From NCBI RefSeq assembly GCF_947507565.1, contig NC_089188.1, positions 248,001 through 312,000 on the forward strand: DNA of 64,000 nucleotides, read 5' to 3'. Source of the DNA: Oscarella lobularis. Taxonomy: Eukaryota; Porifera; Homoscleromorpha; Homosclerophorida; Oscarellidae. Within the stretch, counting starts at the first letter, position 1. Each line of letters opens with the position of its first letter. The position numbers and the translations under genes are program-made. Positions 47,240-60,100 of the stretch are shown here, piece by piece. The notes beneath the pieces were generated by a model that saw only the letters and a program-made list of their open reading frames with translations, did no database searches and was not told the DNA's origin.

Positions 47240-49724
47240 GGGTCCCGTATCAAGTCTCGGACACCATCAAACCCCGGACAGCGTCTCGCGTTCCCTGACG
47301 ATCGAAGGCAGCCGCCGGTTGGCTGCGCTGGAAGCCTAGGCCATAACGTAGTTTTCCATGAATAAGGTACGTGGCGATCGCTCCGAGTAGAGGAGAGACA
47401 CGGCTTTGTTTGTTTTTTTAGGGTGTCATCTAACCTCGGACGGAGTAATCGTTTCCGGACAGAGGCTCTCTCTCGTAAATGGTAAGTTCTTGCCTAGGAA
47501 AGTTATACATCGATCGAAAGCGTGAACACTGCTCTATCGAATGCCATTTAGACTTTGCCGATACGCCAAACCACTGCCGAGGAAATGGCGTTTGAATAGA
47601 GCTACCTCAGGTATCAAAAGTCGGACACCTACTTTTATTTTTCAAGTGAATCTTTATTGTAGCTGTGGGTTAGAGATGCACAAGTATTTGCTAAACAACC
47701 CAAAGAACAGAAGAGGCTCTCGGAAACGACGTCAATCGTGCAAATCGAACAATGAGGCTCTCAGCAACGACCTCAGGCATTTAAAACTAAAGGTAAGGCT
47801 CTCGGAATCGGCCTTAGATCATTCAAACAAAAGATGAGGCTCTCGAAAGCGACCTCAAAAATCGCTGTAGTCAAAATCGCTGTCAATTTTCTTCCGCCGC
47901 TGCCTCTGAGATCGTATCGGTTGCCTTTTCTCAGCTTCATCTTTCTCTCGCAATATTTTTTCTTCTGCCGCTTTTTGCCTCGCCAATTTCCTCTCATTTA
48001 TAGCCTTTTTCTTTTCCTGTCTTTCTTGAGCTTTTGCCTCTATCACTGCCTTCCTCTCTGCCTTCTTTTCTATCTCATCTTTTTTCTTCTGTCTACTTTT
48101 TTGATATTGGCTTTGCTTGTCATAATTTTTGCCGTTGGGACACTTCTGCTGTCCTTTGAAGCTTTTGGATTTGGCAGGGCTGGCAGGCAAAGCAAGGCAG
48201 GCACGGCAGGTGGTTTGGAAAGAGGCTTTGCACTGGCGTGAGAGAGCACTTTCTTAGAAAATATTTTTTTTTCGTTGACGGGTCTTGGCTTGAGAACCCA
48301 CTTTGATTTGAGACTGGTTTCCGGGACAACAGGAGATGCTGGCAAGCTGAGATCTTTGACAGAGTTCAGCCACTTTTCATTNNNNNNNNNNNNNNNNNNN
48401 NNNNNNNNNNNNNNNNNNNNNNNNNNNNNNNNNNNNNNNNNNNNNNNNNNNNNNNNNNNNNNNNNNNNNNNNNNNNNNNNNNNNNNNNNNNNNNNNNNNN
48501 NNNNNNNNNNNNNNNNNNNNNNNNNNNNNNNNNNNNNNNNNNNNNNNNNNNNNNNNNNNNNNNNNNNNNNNNNNNNNNNNNGATACGAAAAGTGGCTGAA
48601 CTCTGTCAAAGATCTCAGCTTTTCAGCATCTCCTGTTTTCCCGGAAACCAGTCTCAAATCAAAGTGGGTTCTCAAGCCAAGACCCGTCAACGAAAAAAAA
48701 ATATTTTCTAAGAAAGTGCTCTCTCACGCCAGTGCAAAGCCTCTTTCCAAACCACCTGCCGTGCCTGCCTTGCTTTGCCTGCCAGCCCTGCCAAATCCAA
48801 AAGCTTCAAAGGACAGCAGAAGTGTCCCAACGGCAAAAATTATGACAAGCAAAGCCAATATCAAAAAGTAGACAGAAGAAAAAAGATGAGATAGAAAAGA
48901 AGGCAGAGAGGAAGGCAGTGATAGAGGCAAAAGCTCAAGAAAGACAGGAAAAGAAAAAGGCTATAAATGAGAGGAAATTGGCGAGGCAAAAAGCGGCAGA
49001 AGAAAAAATATTGCGAGAGAAAGATGAAGCTGAGAAAAGGCAACCGATACGATCTCAGAGGCAGCGGCGGAAGAAAATTGACAGCGATTTTGACTACAGC
49101 GATTTTTGAGGTCGCTTTCGAGAGCCTCATCTTTTGTTTGAATGATCTAAGGCCGATTCCGAGAGCCTTACCTTTAGTTTTAAATGCCTGAGGTCGTTGC
49201 TGAGAGCCTCATTGTTCGATTTGCACGATTGACGTCGTTTCCGAGAGCCTCTTCTGTTCTTTGGGTTGTTTAGCAAATACTTGTGCATCTCTAACCCACA
49301 GCTACAATAAAGATTCACTTGAAAAATAAAAGTAGGTGTCCGACTTTTGATACCTGAGGTAGCTCTATTCAAACGCCATTTCCTCGGCAGTGGTTTGGCG
49401 TATCGGCAAAGTCTAAATGGCATTCGATAGAGCAGTGTTCACGCTTTCGATCGATGTATAACTTTCCTAGGCAAGAACTTACCATTTACGAGAGAGAGCC
49501 TCTGTCCGGAAACGATTACTCCGTCCGAGGTTAGATGAGACCCTAAAAAAACAAACAAAGCCGTGTCTCTCCTCTACTCGGAGCGATCGCCACGTACCTT
49601 ATTCATGGAAAACTACGTTATGGCCTAGGCTTCCAGCGCAGCCAACCGGCGGCTGCCTTCGATCGTCAGGGAACGCGAGACGCTGTCCGGGGTTTGATGG
49701 TGTCCGAGACCTGATACGGGACCC
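47240..49724. mobile_element. TA-flanked element with 1.14 kb inverted arms around a gap
   Basis: Left end TA|GGGTCCCGTATCAAGTC and right end GACCTGATACGGGACCC|TA; TA duplication fits the Tc1/mariner/pogo superfamily. The arms 47240-48381 and 48582-49724 are almost perfect inverted copies. Sub-terminal repeats of GTATCAA..GTCGGACACC occur inside. Each arm carries the same coding end, read from the centre outward: a CPNGKNY stretch, a Lys/Glu/Arg-rich helix and an acidic end DSDFDYSDF. Such a Cys-containing, highly charged C-terminus is seen in pogo/Tigger-like transposases, so this may be one, but no DDE catalytic region is visible. The arms differ at several bases, including a 6-A versus 5-A run. 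Confidence 0.75.
48382..48581. other. Assembly gap of 200 N
   Basis: Exactly 200 N lie at the centre of the palindromic element. The length is probably a scaffolder placeholder, so the true size and the element core are unknown. Confidence 0.98.
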
Positions 49725-49960
49725 TACCCTTCGATGACTATTGCATTACCCGGATAAAGACACGTCTCAGAATGTTCATCGAGTTTCTTCGTAAAAGGCA
49801 GCGCTTCTACAACCAGTGTTTCCAATTTAGGTCTCTACACTGCGTCTGCGTTACACTCATCTAGCTGTAAGGCTTCGTTTTGAAGTATTTTCCGTGAAAA
49901 CGGCTGCCTTCGATCGATCAGGTCACGATTTCGAACCAGCTCCTCGTTAGTAATCTGAAC

Positions 49961-52900
49961 GACTTTACTTTCCCTAATTAGCAAAGTGCGGCCCAAACCG
50001 TCGTGCTTGCCACAGTATATGCAACGATCGATGTTGCAATTATTTGAACTTCCAGCTAGTAGCTATAGTAGCGGAGTCGATCGAAGTTGATCTCAGTCAG
50101 CTCAGTTTAGTTAGTCTTTTCTAGTCTCTTAATGAGGGAGCAGATCACCATGCAATGCAGTATACTGTACATGAGGTAATTATAACTTTACCATAGCTTG
50201 TCCCGTACGTAAATAAAGAGACGTCCGAATCTATAGCAATCGAAAAGTGAGAGAGACTTCGAATTAGAGCCGGCAAGAAATGCTAGAAATGATATAAGTG
50301 CATGAGGCTATAGCAGTATAGTACGATCAACATCTAAAGTGCGCCAAAAATGGGTTGTTAATTAAATTTTTGTTATTTTCGATGCATTTTTCACTAAAGA
50401 AGTGCCCAGCGTGCAAAAAAGAGAATCGGTAGACCCGACGAGTTGTTGATTATATACCCGATGTCGTACGTTGTATCCATTGTTCACTGTATAAACAAAC
50501 AGAAGGAAAGAGTGAACGACGTCTAGAGACTTAGAAAGGCTAGGGAGAAGAGAAATGGCGCAATGCATGTCGAGGTTACGCGAAACGATTTTACCATTAT
50601 ATCATAGACATGACGGAGATAATCCTCATTACGTAATAACTAACCTTTGACTTTATTGGCGTCGCGACGTTTTTTGGAATTTCTAGTGTGATGACGCGAA
50701 GAAACTTCTCGTAGACACGGAATTGGAACAAGCGACGATTTTGCGGTATACGTACTTTGCGCTCGATTTCTGAGAACGGGTTCGCAGGGGCGGAGCGCGG
50801 CGCGGATTGGATAGCACGTGGGCGTCTCTGAAGACGTTTCGAATTACGTTTCTCTCAAAGGACCTCGCTTTGGCAATCATATATTTCATCTATATAAAAA
50901 AAAGCTACCTTTTCGTCGTCTGAGCTGGAAATAATTTAATTCTTTAGGTATGTAGTCGTGACCGCGGGGTGTACCTGTATATGAGTCTGGCTCTATTGCG
51001 TCACTCTTTTTCGCACATCAGAAAGTTCGCAATCTGGTTCTGGTTCCAGTTCCTTTACTTTTTTTCCCCCCCCAAAACAATTTCGAGGTAAGAAGGTGTA
51101 GAGAGAGAGTGGGCTGTGGAACCAACGACGCCCACTTTTTCTGCTAACTCATTATCTGCGTAATAAATTAAGTATTATATCATACGTTACGCTTGCATCC
51201 GACTCTTGTACATGATGTAATGCACTGTTTTCGCCGCAGTCATCACAGTGTTTGCCGTCGGGCTCCTATAAATATGAAGGAAACTCGCAACTTTTCCATC
51301 AGTTCCTCAATAGTTATCCGACAAGAAGCAGCAGCAGCAGCAGCTTGAAAACAAATTATGATGATGTCTCTTCACGTTATTGCCACGTTCGTTTGGATTG
51401 TCTTCTATTCTGTGTTTACGCTCATGATACCCTCCACGGCCTTCCCACTTCAAAACGATTTACCCTTCACGGCCTCTCCACTTACGCCTAACTTAACATC
51501 ACGTGATTGATTGAAACACCTCCTAGTCACGTGTCGAGCAGAAAAGTAAAGTGCACCGTACTAGTGCGAAAAAGTGACTTTATTTCCTTATGCCGACTTC
51601 TGTGCATGATCCGGCGCGAAGCCCCAAAGAAACATGCATGTCAAGAACAACGAACGTTGTAGGCGACGAGGCGGAGTCACGTGAGCTATATAACTAATGC
51701 ATATATACCTCTAATCGACACCTGATCGGATAGCAAAAGGAAGTTCTTCGTAGCCACCGATCGCGAACAATTATCTAAAAATACGAGGCCAGTATCCATT
51801 CATCGCAGCCACGTACTTACCCGAAAAGACGAAAGAAGAGCACGTCTGTGTTAGAGTGACCCAGGTCGCACCACGTGGAGGTCCAGACGCTTCGCAACCC
51901 AGCCGACCCTCACCAACGGCGTGAATTGGATCAGAATCCACCATAAGTGAGCCTCCGAGGTTCGTTGCCCCCTCGGGAGACGGCTATCGCCAACGCCGAA
52001 GAGGCCCGCAGGTATTGTGCTCGACGTGGAGGAGAGCCGGCCAACGTCGACGCTGTCCCCTTTTACACAGTAGAATAAATCTACGGTGAAACGGAGCGAG
52101 TTGAAGCGCTCAACCGTCGAAAAGACGGCGGCACTCCGATCCGGAAGCCCCTAGAGGTCTTAGGGTTGTGCCTCTAATCACTTCCAGATCGTTGCTCCGG
52201 GACGATTGCGTCGGTCGAATCGATGGCCCCTCTGGCTCCCTGTCTTCCAACGACTCACAGAGCGTACGAGCGAGTTCTCAAGCGACGGGGTTACGTAAAG
52301 AGGGAGAGCGTCGTGCACAAGTTTATGTAGCTCGTTCACGAACGATGGCACGCGGACTCTTCTCTGATTGGACAACGGGTGTGCGTAATTAGCCGCAACG
52401 ACGTCACGAGAGACAGCGTTGCTTTTTGCACCTCTACGCGCAACCAAAAAAGGTAATACTTGGAGTGATCGTGCGCGTCCAGCGTTTTTCCCAAAAGAAA
52501 AGGGAACTAGAGACGAACACGTGCACATGCACGTGCATGGTTGCCGGATGTGACGTGCTTCGTTCACGTTCACTAAACGCGACGAAAACGCGACGAAAAC
52601 GCGACGAAGCGCGACCAAAAACGTTCAAACGCCTTCGATTGAGATGGCTTTCCGAAAAGAACGCGCGAACTCGATCGATTCTAGAGGATTCGCGATATAT
52701 CGAGCCGTAGCTTCGTGCAATTTTAGTTCTGGGGATCACAGTCGATAGAAAGAGCACAATTTCGTTGTATTTGCTCGAAGGAATGGAGAGGTACGCGTTC
52801 GCTCACCTGAATTTCGCAGAAATCGCTTCACTGTCCAATCTAAGGCACTTGGACGACGATTTCAGCTCATTTTAAACTACTTTTGGTCGCGAATACGTAA

Positions 52901-53640
52901 TCTACAATGCATAGAAATCGTACAGTGGAGAGAAGAGAATCGAGACGAGCACGCTAAGGTTCAAGATGGAGGGCGACGGAATTTATTCGTCTTTTCCCTG
53001 TTATTGACTGGTCAGATTATAGCTTCTGGCTTCCAAGCGCGCGACATTTGCGTGACTCTCATCGCTAGATATCTTTGGACGTGTTTGCATAACGCAATGG
53101 CGTCAAATGGGGCGACAAAGAGTAAGAGACGATGTCAGCAAAGCCTTCACACTACATTTCTTCTCAGAACAGGTTTCCTAAGGTGTTGAATGCTAAAGAG
53201 GAGCTCGACGGGCAGCAGTAAGCGATGCTCTAGTGTAGACTACGGGGTCTCGTCATTCCTTTCTCATGCATCGTAGGCTTTTCTCCGTCGACGGAACGCA
53301 AGCGTAGGGCATGTCAAGTTTTAGCTAGACGTATACGTCTGTGCGACGTTCACAGCATCCGCTGCGGGCAAAAAGTCGCGTGACGCGGGTGGAGATGAGC
53401 CCTCAAAAGAGGCCTCTCCAAATTTTCTCGAATTGTTTCTTACGTAGCTGTCTCAAGAGCGATATGGCATTCCTCTACGAAGAGTTTAATTTTTGCTGAA
53501 ATTCTACCAATTGACGTAGCCACGTCTCGATCTAGCAGTGACTGCGCAGGTATCGTCTCTAGCATTGACAAAATCGCCTGTTTTCAGTGAAGGTGTCGAC
53601 CCTGGTTAGACCCACACGAACCATAGATATAGTATAGCAT
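49961..53640. other. Intergenic region without a supported gene
   Basis: Only short frames with no domain. Noted items: ACGCGACGAAA repeated near 52575-52615; a GC-richer stretch 51840-52200 with AGAATAAATCTACGG that could be a transcript end; TATAAATATGAAGG at 51267. None supports a model. Confidence 0.45.
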
Positions 53641-53740
53641 GGACTTGCAAAGACTCTGCAGTGTGGCGGTTGAAGCGTGGATATGCAATTACGTCTAGAC
53701 TTTCAGGCGGTTCCGACTCGTTCCATTTGGCGACTTCAAT

Positions 53741-54036
53741 CGCTGTACGGGGGGCGGTATTGGTCGCAAATAGAACATAAACCTGTGCAGGTGGCTGAGA
53801 CGGAAGTGAAGGAAGTTGACTCAGCATTACCGTGGATTCGTAAAAAAAATAGATATGGTGCATCAGGAAATTAGGGAATCCCTTTCAAGGTGTCGAGCGC
53901 TGCACGGGGTGGCATATTGGCGTGACTAAAACATAAACCTGTGCAGGTGGCTCAAGTGGAAGTGAAGGAAGTTAACTAACTCAGCATTCGCAAAAAAAAT
54001 GGATAGGGTGTATCAGGAAATTAGGGAATCCCTTTC
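53741..54036 (+). repeat. Direct tandem repeat, about 165-bp unit, two copies
   Basis: Both units contain ACATAAACCTGTGCAGGTGG, GGAAGTGAAGGAAGTT, ACTCAGCATT, CGTAAAAAAAAT or CGCAAAAAAAAT, and CATCAGGAAATTAGGGAATC (or TATCAGG). The array ends about 130 bases before the RTK3 start codon, so it may lie in the RTK3 promoter. Confidence 0.8.
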
Positions 54037-54163
54037 ATAGAGTCGAAGAGCGTTCGTGATTGGCTAACTACGACGTCATGGGACTTCGGATAAATGAATA
54101 CAGGTGCGCTGACTCACCCTAAAGTTATCAGTCGATCGGTGCCACCCTCACCGGCCGCATGCC

Positions 54164-57100
54164 ATGGCGTCCTTCTTCCTTTGTACTGTAACTTTCCTTT
54201 ATCAGGTTGGGTTGTGTCACCTGTCAGATTTTCCGCATTACGGATACAAAGTGAAAGGTAGGAGAAAAGTTACTATAGACCCTCGTCGTCCCTCGTAGCT
54301 CGAACACCGAGCAGTCTCCGAGTAGCTTAGGGTGTCTAAGTCTGGTATAGTCAAAGTCGCAAGATATGTCGGTCGGTGCATGACGAAATGGGTTGGCGTG
54401 GTTGTGGCGATGCAAGTATGTTTTTCTGTCTTCCAGCTGGGTCAGTAGAGATCTTTGTTATACGTACGGGAGAAGCGTTAATTAATGCGATAATATTTAG
54501 GCATCAGGAGACGGGCTTTTGATAGTACTGCATGCATTGGCCCCTATGAATTGATCATGCTTTTTACAAAATCATGTCGAAAGCCCAGTCAATTTTTTAG
54601 ACGACGCTCTAAAATCAATTGTTATACGTTTTATTTCTGACGTACACCCCTTGCTCAGTTGTCTCATCTGACTACGTTACCCCTAAAAGCACACAATTGA
54701 GCGCTGGATTCATGAGTACCAGTACTATTTTACAAGTACGCGAAAGTTGTTAAGCAAAATTTCATTCAACGCGCTTTTACAACCGCTATAGGTGTAAGAA
54801 GTCTTTTATGTTTTTTCGACGGTGACTAGTATTCATAATTACAGCAGCAGCAGCTATTCACGCAAAACCAATTCACTATTGAAATATAGTTATTTTAGGC
54901 GAAGATGAAATTGTGACATTTTCAAGTTTCTTTTCTCTCCAAGTCGGCGAATGGACGAGTCCGCAGATTATGTCGCAATGCACTGGGCATGTTTCCAACG
55001 CCCTTAGCAGGTGCGACTTTTGTTCCTAAATTTTATTTCTGCGGTAGAAAGTGCTTCTATAGAAAGGGTCAGTGCTCTGGACCTGGCTTTCGTCGACTTG
55101 AAGAGTCCACTGTTTTATTATTTGAAGTACTTCAAAAAAATAAAGTCTTAGAAACAGTCTTACAGGCTTAAATTCTTACCTGTCAATCTCAGTTTTTGTT
55201 GAAATGCTTTCGAGATCGTGATGACGGCAAGCCCGTTGGTGAGGCAACGGCATCTTCTCATTTTTCTACGTACACGGAAATAAGCGCTGTTCGTGCGAAA
55301 TTTCAAAGTGAAGGCTTAATTAAGGAATTGGTTTATGTATGATGCTGAACTAATTTTAGGTTCAAACGTTGATCTGGTTTCTTGCATATTTACATTTCGT
55401 GGTATCTTTCTGCTTATCGTCATTGCCGTTTTCCTTTCTGTTTACATTCATCTTTTCTCGAACTATGATCGTTTGACCTGTTCAGCCCAACTCAGACGAC
55501 GCCCATGTCATCGATTCGTGATTCTTCCATTTCAAGGCCTCCAACTACTGGTCGCCGTCATTGTTTTGGCAATGGCATTCGCAAAGCCTGCTCAAGCGCA
55601 AAACGGTGAGATTATGTTGAGTTGTGCGCGTCTACTTTTTTGGACATTGCTGTGTTTAATAATCCTTTTTTAATTCGTACATGGAAATTGAGTATCCGGA
55701 GCCTTTTGCGTTTTGCTCTTGCATACTACAGTGTACAGTAGTTGAGAACGTAATATCTATATACTGTGTATACAAATAAGAGGAAGTGTACGGAGCATGT
55801 CCCCAACGAAAACGACCTAGCAAAAAGAGTCACTATACTTTATGCTACCTGATTAAACGTCCATTTTAGGTTGTGAACCTGGTTGGATCCCTTATGCTTC
55901 TTCTTTGTGTCTCAAGATTTCAAAGGAGCTTTTGACCTGGCGACAAGCAGAAGACGCGTGCTCTTCACAAGGAGCTCACCTCTTGTCGATCGATAGAGAA
56001 CACAAGGATTTTTCGCGTTACCTATTTAGGCATTACAAATTGAAGAAGTTGTTCATCGGATTAATAGGCACTCCTGCGCCTAACGGCGCCTACACCTATC
56101 GTTGGTCCGACGGTTCGCCATTTGTGTATTCGAACTGGAATAATTTGAACTTTCACTGCAAAACGGAATTATGTGTCGCCGTCATTCCTCGATGGAGTGC
56201 AGCTTCTGCTTTTCATTATCGTATGAGTTGGTCTGTCGTATCCTGCTTGTCTCGAAACCGATTCATCTGTGAAAAACCGAGGAGTGGGTTTAGTTATTGT
56301 TTTCGAAGCTTTATGAAGATAATGTATGCTTTTGTCGCAGATCGCGTCAAAACCGACGTTCGACTTGTCGACGGCGTGACTCCGAATCGCGGCCGCCTTG
56401 AGATTTTTGTAGATGGTGAGTGGAGCCGCGTCTGCATAGGGTCAAATCGTATGCGAACGGCGTTCGCAGTTTGTCAACATTTGAATTACCGAAGTCCTTT
56501 GTTTGTCCGAGCGTTGAACCGCTCCACCGAGGAAATGAGAAAAAATTTCTCGCACATTGTTGAATGTACGTGGAATGAGGCTCTCAGCTGCACGTATGAT
56601 AGAGCCACTTGCGAAGTGGAGATATTTTTATCATGTCAGTCCGCTCGAACCCGTTCAATTAGAGTACGGCTTGTAGGGGGCAAATGGAGCCGAAACGGAT
56701 TACTGGAGGTTTCTACTGATTGGAGTTGGAAGAAAGTTTGCGGCCTTGACAAAGGCGTACTATCAAAACTACCTAATGCTACTTGTAGGCATTTGGGATT
56801 CGATTATGGATTGATGAGTTTCATTCCTGCTTCTAACAGTTGGGGTGATTCTAAAACGTTTTACGGTCTCTGCATGTCAAATTCAATTGAAAAATGCAGT
56901 TTTAAGAGGTTTTTCAACCGCTGTTTTCACTACATTAGGGTCGAATGCTTTAGATCAAAATGGCAAGTAAGGCTTGTGAATACCGTTCATAATGTGCGAG
57001 AGGCAGAGGGAACAATTCAAGTTTTTGTCTTCAACAATTGGGAATTTGTCTGTGAAGACAACTGGAACATTAATGCAGCTCAAGTGGTTTGCAGCGAGTT

Positions 57101-60100
57101 AGGCTATAAGAAGGCAATCTCGGCGAAAAGAAACTCTGAATTAACTAAGCAGTCTCCGTTGAAAGTGCTTTGTCACGGAAGCGAAACAGCTCTTAGACGC
57201 TGTACGCACTTTGAATCTATATCCCGTCACCCATGCAGAACTGCTGGACTTGTTTGCAAAGAAAAAGAATGTAAGGAGAGCGATTTTTTTCCTTTTTTCA
57301 ATAAATTTGGAGTATACTTATTTATAGATTGCCCATTAGGGTGGTTTTTGTTTGCCGACTACTGTTACACTGTTTCCTATCGCAGGCCCAGTAACGGCAA
57401 AGTAATCGAAAGTGGAGGATGTGGTCCTGTCAATAGTGTTAGCATTAGCAGTCCTCACGAACAGGCTTTCGTGCTGTCTCTTCTTGCTGACATTAAAAAA
57501 GATGTTTGGATTGGCTTGAAGAGGCAAGGTGGAGAAGTATTCAAATGGAATAACCAGGAACCTCTAAGGTTCCTATGTTTGGACTTAACGGCATTTTCTT
57601 TCTTACTTTGCGTCCTTAGGTATGTCTTGTGGGCTATTGGAGAACCGAAAACCGTTCATAGGTGCGTTGTGATTGACCCTCTCGATGGCTACTGGAAAAC
57701 GGCCGATTGTTTGGTTAGAAGACGAATAGTATGCAAAGTTGCTCTTGGTAAGATGTTCAACTTGATTTTTGAACATACCGCATGACACGTCATTTTTTTG
57801 TTTTGTTTTCTAGTCAACGTTAGTAGAGAAATCCGTGAAGCTACGGATTTGTCAGCAACAGGTTTGTGTGGAGAGCACGAACTCTACTTCAAAAATGCGT
57901 GCTATTATTGGTCTAAGGAAGACATTGAGCTGCTCGTATCGCAAGAACGCGCTCATCAAATTTGCGAAAATCGTAATTCTAGTCTGGCTTCGATAAACAC
58001 TCTACACGAAAACGCTTTCATTGCAAAAGAAACGTCACCGGTTAAAGGATCGCTCTATTGGATTGGTTTAGTCTACAATCGTACCTCTGTCAAAAAAAGC
58101 TTTGAATGGCTTAGTGGGGCTTTGGTCAATTTCACCAAGTGGGCAATGTATGAGCCAGCGGTACAAAATAGAAACAGTCGGAGTTGTGTTTTGTTTGGAT
58201 CGAACGGGCAAGAGTTTGTTTGGTCTGTTTCAAACTGCTCTAAGAAGGCTGGATATATCTGCAAAAGTACATTAAGAAGCTACACAGTAAGGCCATTTTA
58301 AATAATTAATGATCATTTTTTATAGGAAATCTGAATAAATCAGATGAAAGTATATCAACTGTGTCTAAAACGCCAATTGGGTGTCAGTTCGTAAGATTTT
58401 ATTCTATGCCGAAATCAATCGATTCTTTAGATGCTTACCTATGTCAGAACGGTTGGACGCTGCTTGGCAACCGCTCTTGCTTCAAACGAGTTAACCAAAA
58501 GAAGACGTGGCAGGATTCGGTGACTGGCTGCGAGATAATGGGAGGTTCTCTCGCCAGAATTTTGTCTGTTCAAGAGCAAGATCGCCTTAACGCTAACATT
58601 CTCAACAGTGAAGAGGCTTGGATTGGACTTAATGACGTTTTCAATGAGGGCTTTTACGTTTGGAAAGACGGCTCGTCTTTAGTTTATGTGAACTGGGGTG
58701 CATCCGAAGCTGTGAAGAACGCTTCCTTACAAAGGGAACATGATTGTGTAGCTGCATCGAAAAGTTTTTGGGCAACAGCAAATTGCATAGAGAAAAAGCC
58801 CAGCGTTTGCTTTATCAGTGCAAGTCTAGGTATGTCAAGCGAGGCTAAGGAGCGTCTTTCACTGCGTGACGTCTATAGATTATGATGAGTGCTACAACAG
58901 CACAAACAATTGCCACGTGAACTCAACTTGTGAAAATACATTTTCTTCGTATAACTGCATCTGTAATCCTGGCTTTGCTGGCAGCGGGACAACATGCAAA
59001 GGTTAATTATTACTGAGCAAGTGCAAATTTTTACTTTTTCTTGGATTACAGATATCGACGAATGTGATCACATCTGTAACGATAAAAGTCAAAGATGCAT
59101 TAACACCGTTGGGTCATATGAGTGCGTTTGCGAAAATGGATATGCAGGCAATGGCAGTCACTGCGTTGATTTAAACGAGTGCAATTTGGCCAACGAATGT
59201 CATCCCCAGTCAAAATGCGTAAACGAAGACGGCTCTTACCGCTGCATGTGTCTACCTGGCTGGATAGGAAACGGTAGTTCTTGCGCTGACGTCAATGAGT
59301 GCGACACACTGAGCCCATGCCATATAAAAGCAAAGTGCAGAAATCAGATTGGTTCATTCGTGTGCTCTTGCCTGCATGGCTGGAAGGGAAACGGTTTTAT
59401 CTGCGACGACGTCAACGAATGTGACGTGAATAACTCATGCCATTCGAAAGCCACTTGCACAAATGAGGATGGCTCCTACTCATGTACTTGCCCTCGAGGC
59501 TGGACTGGAGATGGATTCACTTGCAACGACACTGATGAATGCTTCGTCGGAAAAACATGCCATCCTGGGGCAATGTGTAACAACACAGAAGGATCGTTTC
59601 AATGCCGGTGCAGCAGTGGTTATGCGGGCAATGGAACCCATTGCGAAGGTACCTAAATAAAATTCTTTAATACGTTTACTCTTTGTGAAAGTGGCAGTAT
59701 TGATTTTATTGTCTTGCAGTTGTTGCAGTCGCGTCGACATCTCTAACGATGATCATTTCGCCAGTCGTCGGCTCAATTACTTTGATCTTTTTTGCCGTTA
59801 TCATTTTTGTTGCCTATGCTCGACGCAGAGCTCAACGCTTCAGCTGGTCGCCCTTAGGATCTTTCTTCGCCGAGCCGCCCGACGAATGGGAAGTTAACCG
59901 TGGCGACATGACTCTGCTCGAAAAGCTGGGCGATGGCTTCTTTGGCGTTGTGCACAAGGCGTATCTTTTTCGCACTCCAAAGAGGAGCCTTTCGAGCCGC
60001 CTTTCGAGCCGTTTTTCGAGCCGACTTTTGATCCTTTCGAGCCAATCTCGAAAGGATTCGACTTTCTCTGCAAGTGAGAAGTCGGTTGTTGCTTGTAAAA

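Larger units (their letters stand above)
46550..49960 (+). repeat. Copy C of the RTK-flanking segment, interrupted by a mobile element
   Basis: Homology to copy B runs from about 46550 to 47238 and resumes at 49727 (GATGACTATTGCATTACCCG ... GTGAAAACGGCT ... CACGATTTCGAACCAG). The break matches the borders of the element at 47240-49724. A further CTGCCTTCGATCGATCAGGT insert near 49905 separates two parts that are contiguous in copy B. Confidence 0.8.

Noticed and set aside
48070-48690. 206-codon frame running across the N gap
   Set aside because: The frame exists only because N codons are read through; its two ends are the inverted arms of one element.
50000-53640. A further gene between the element and RTK3
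   Set aside because: No open frame with a recognisable domain and no consistent exon chain could be found.
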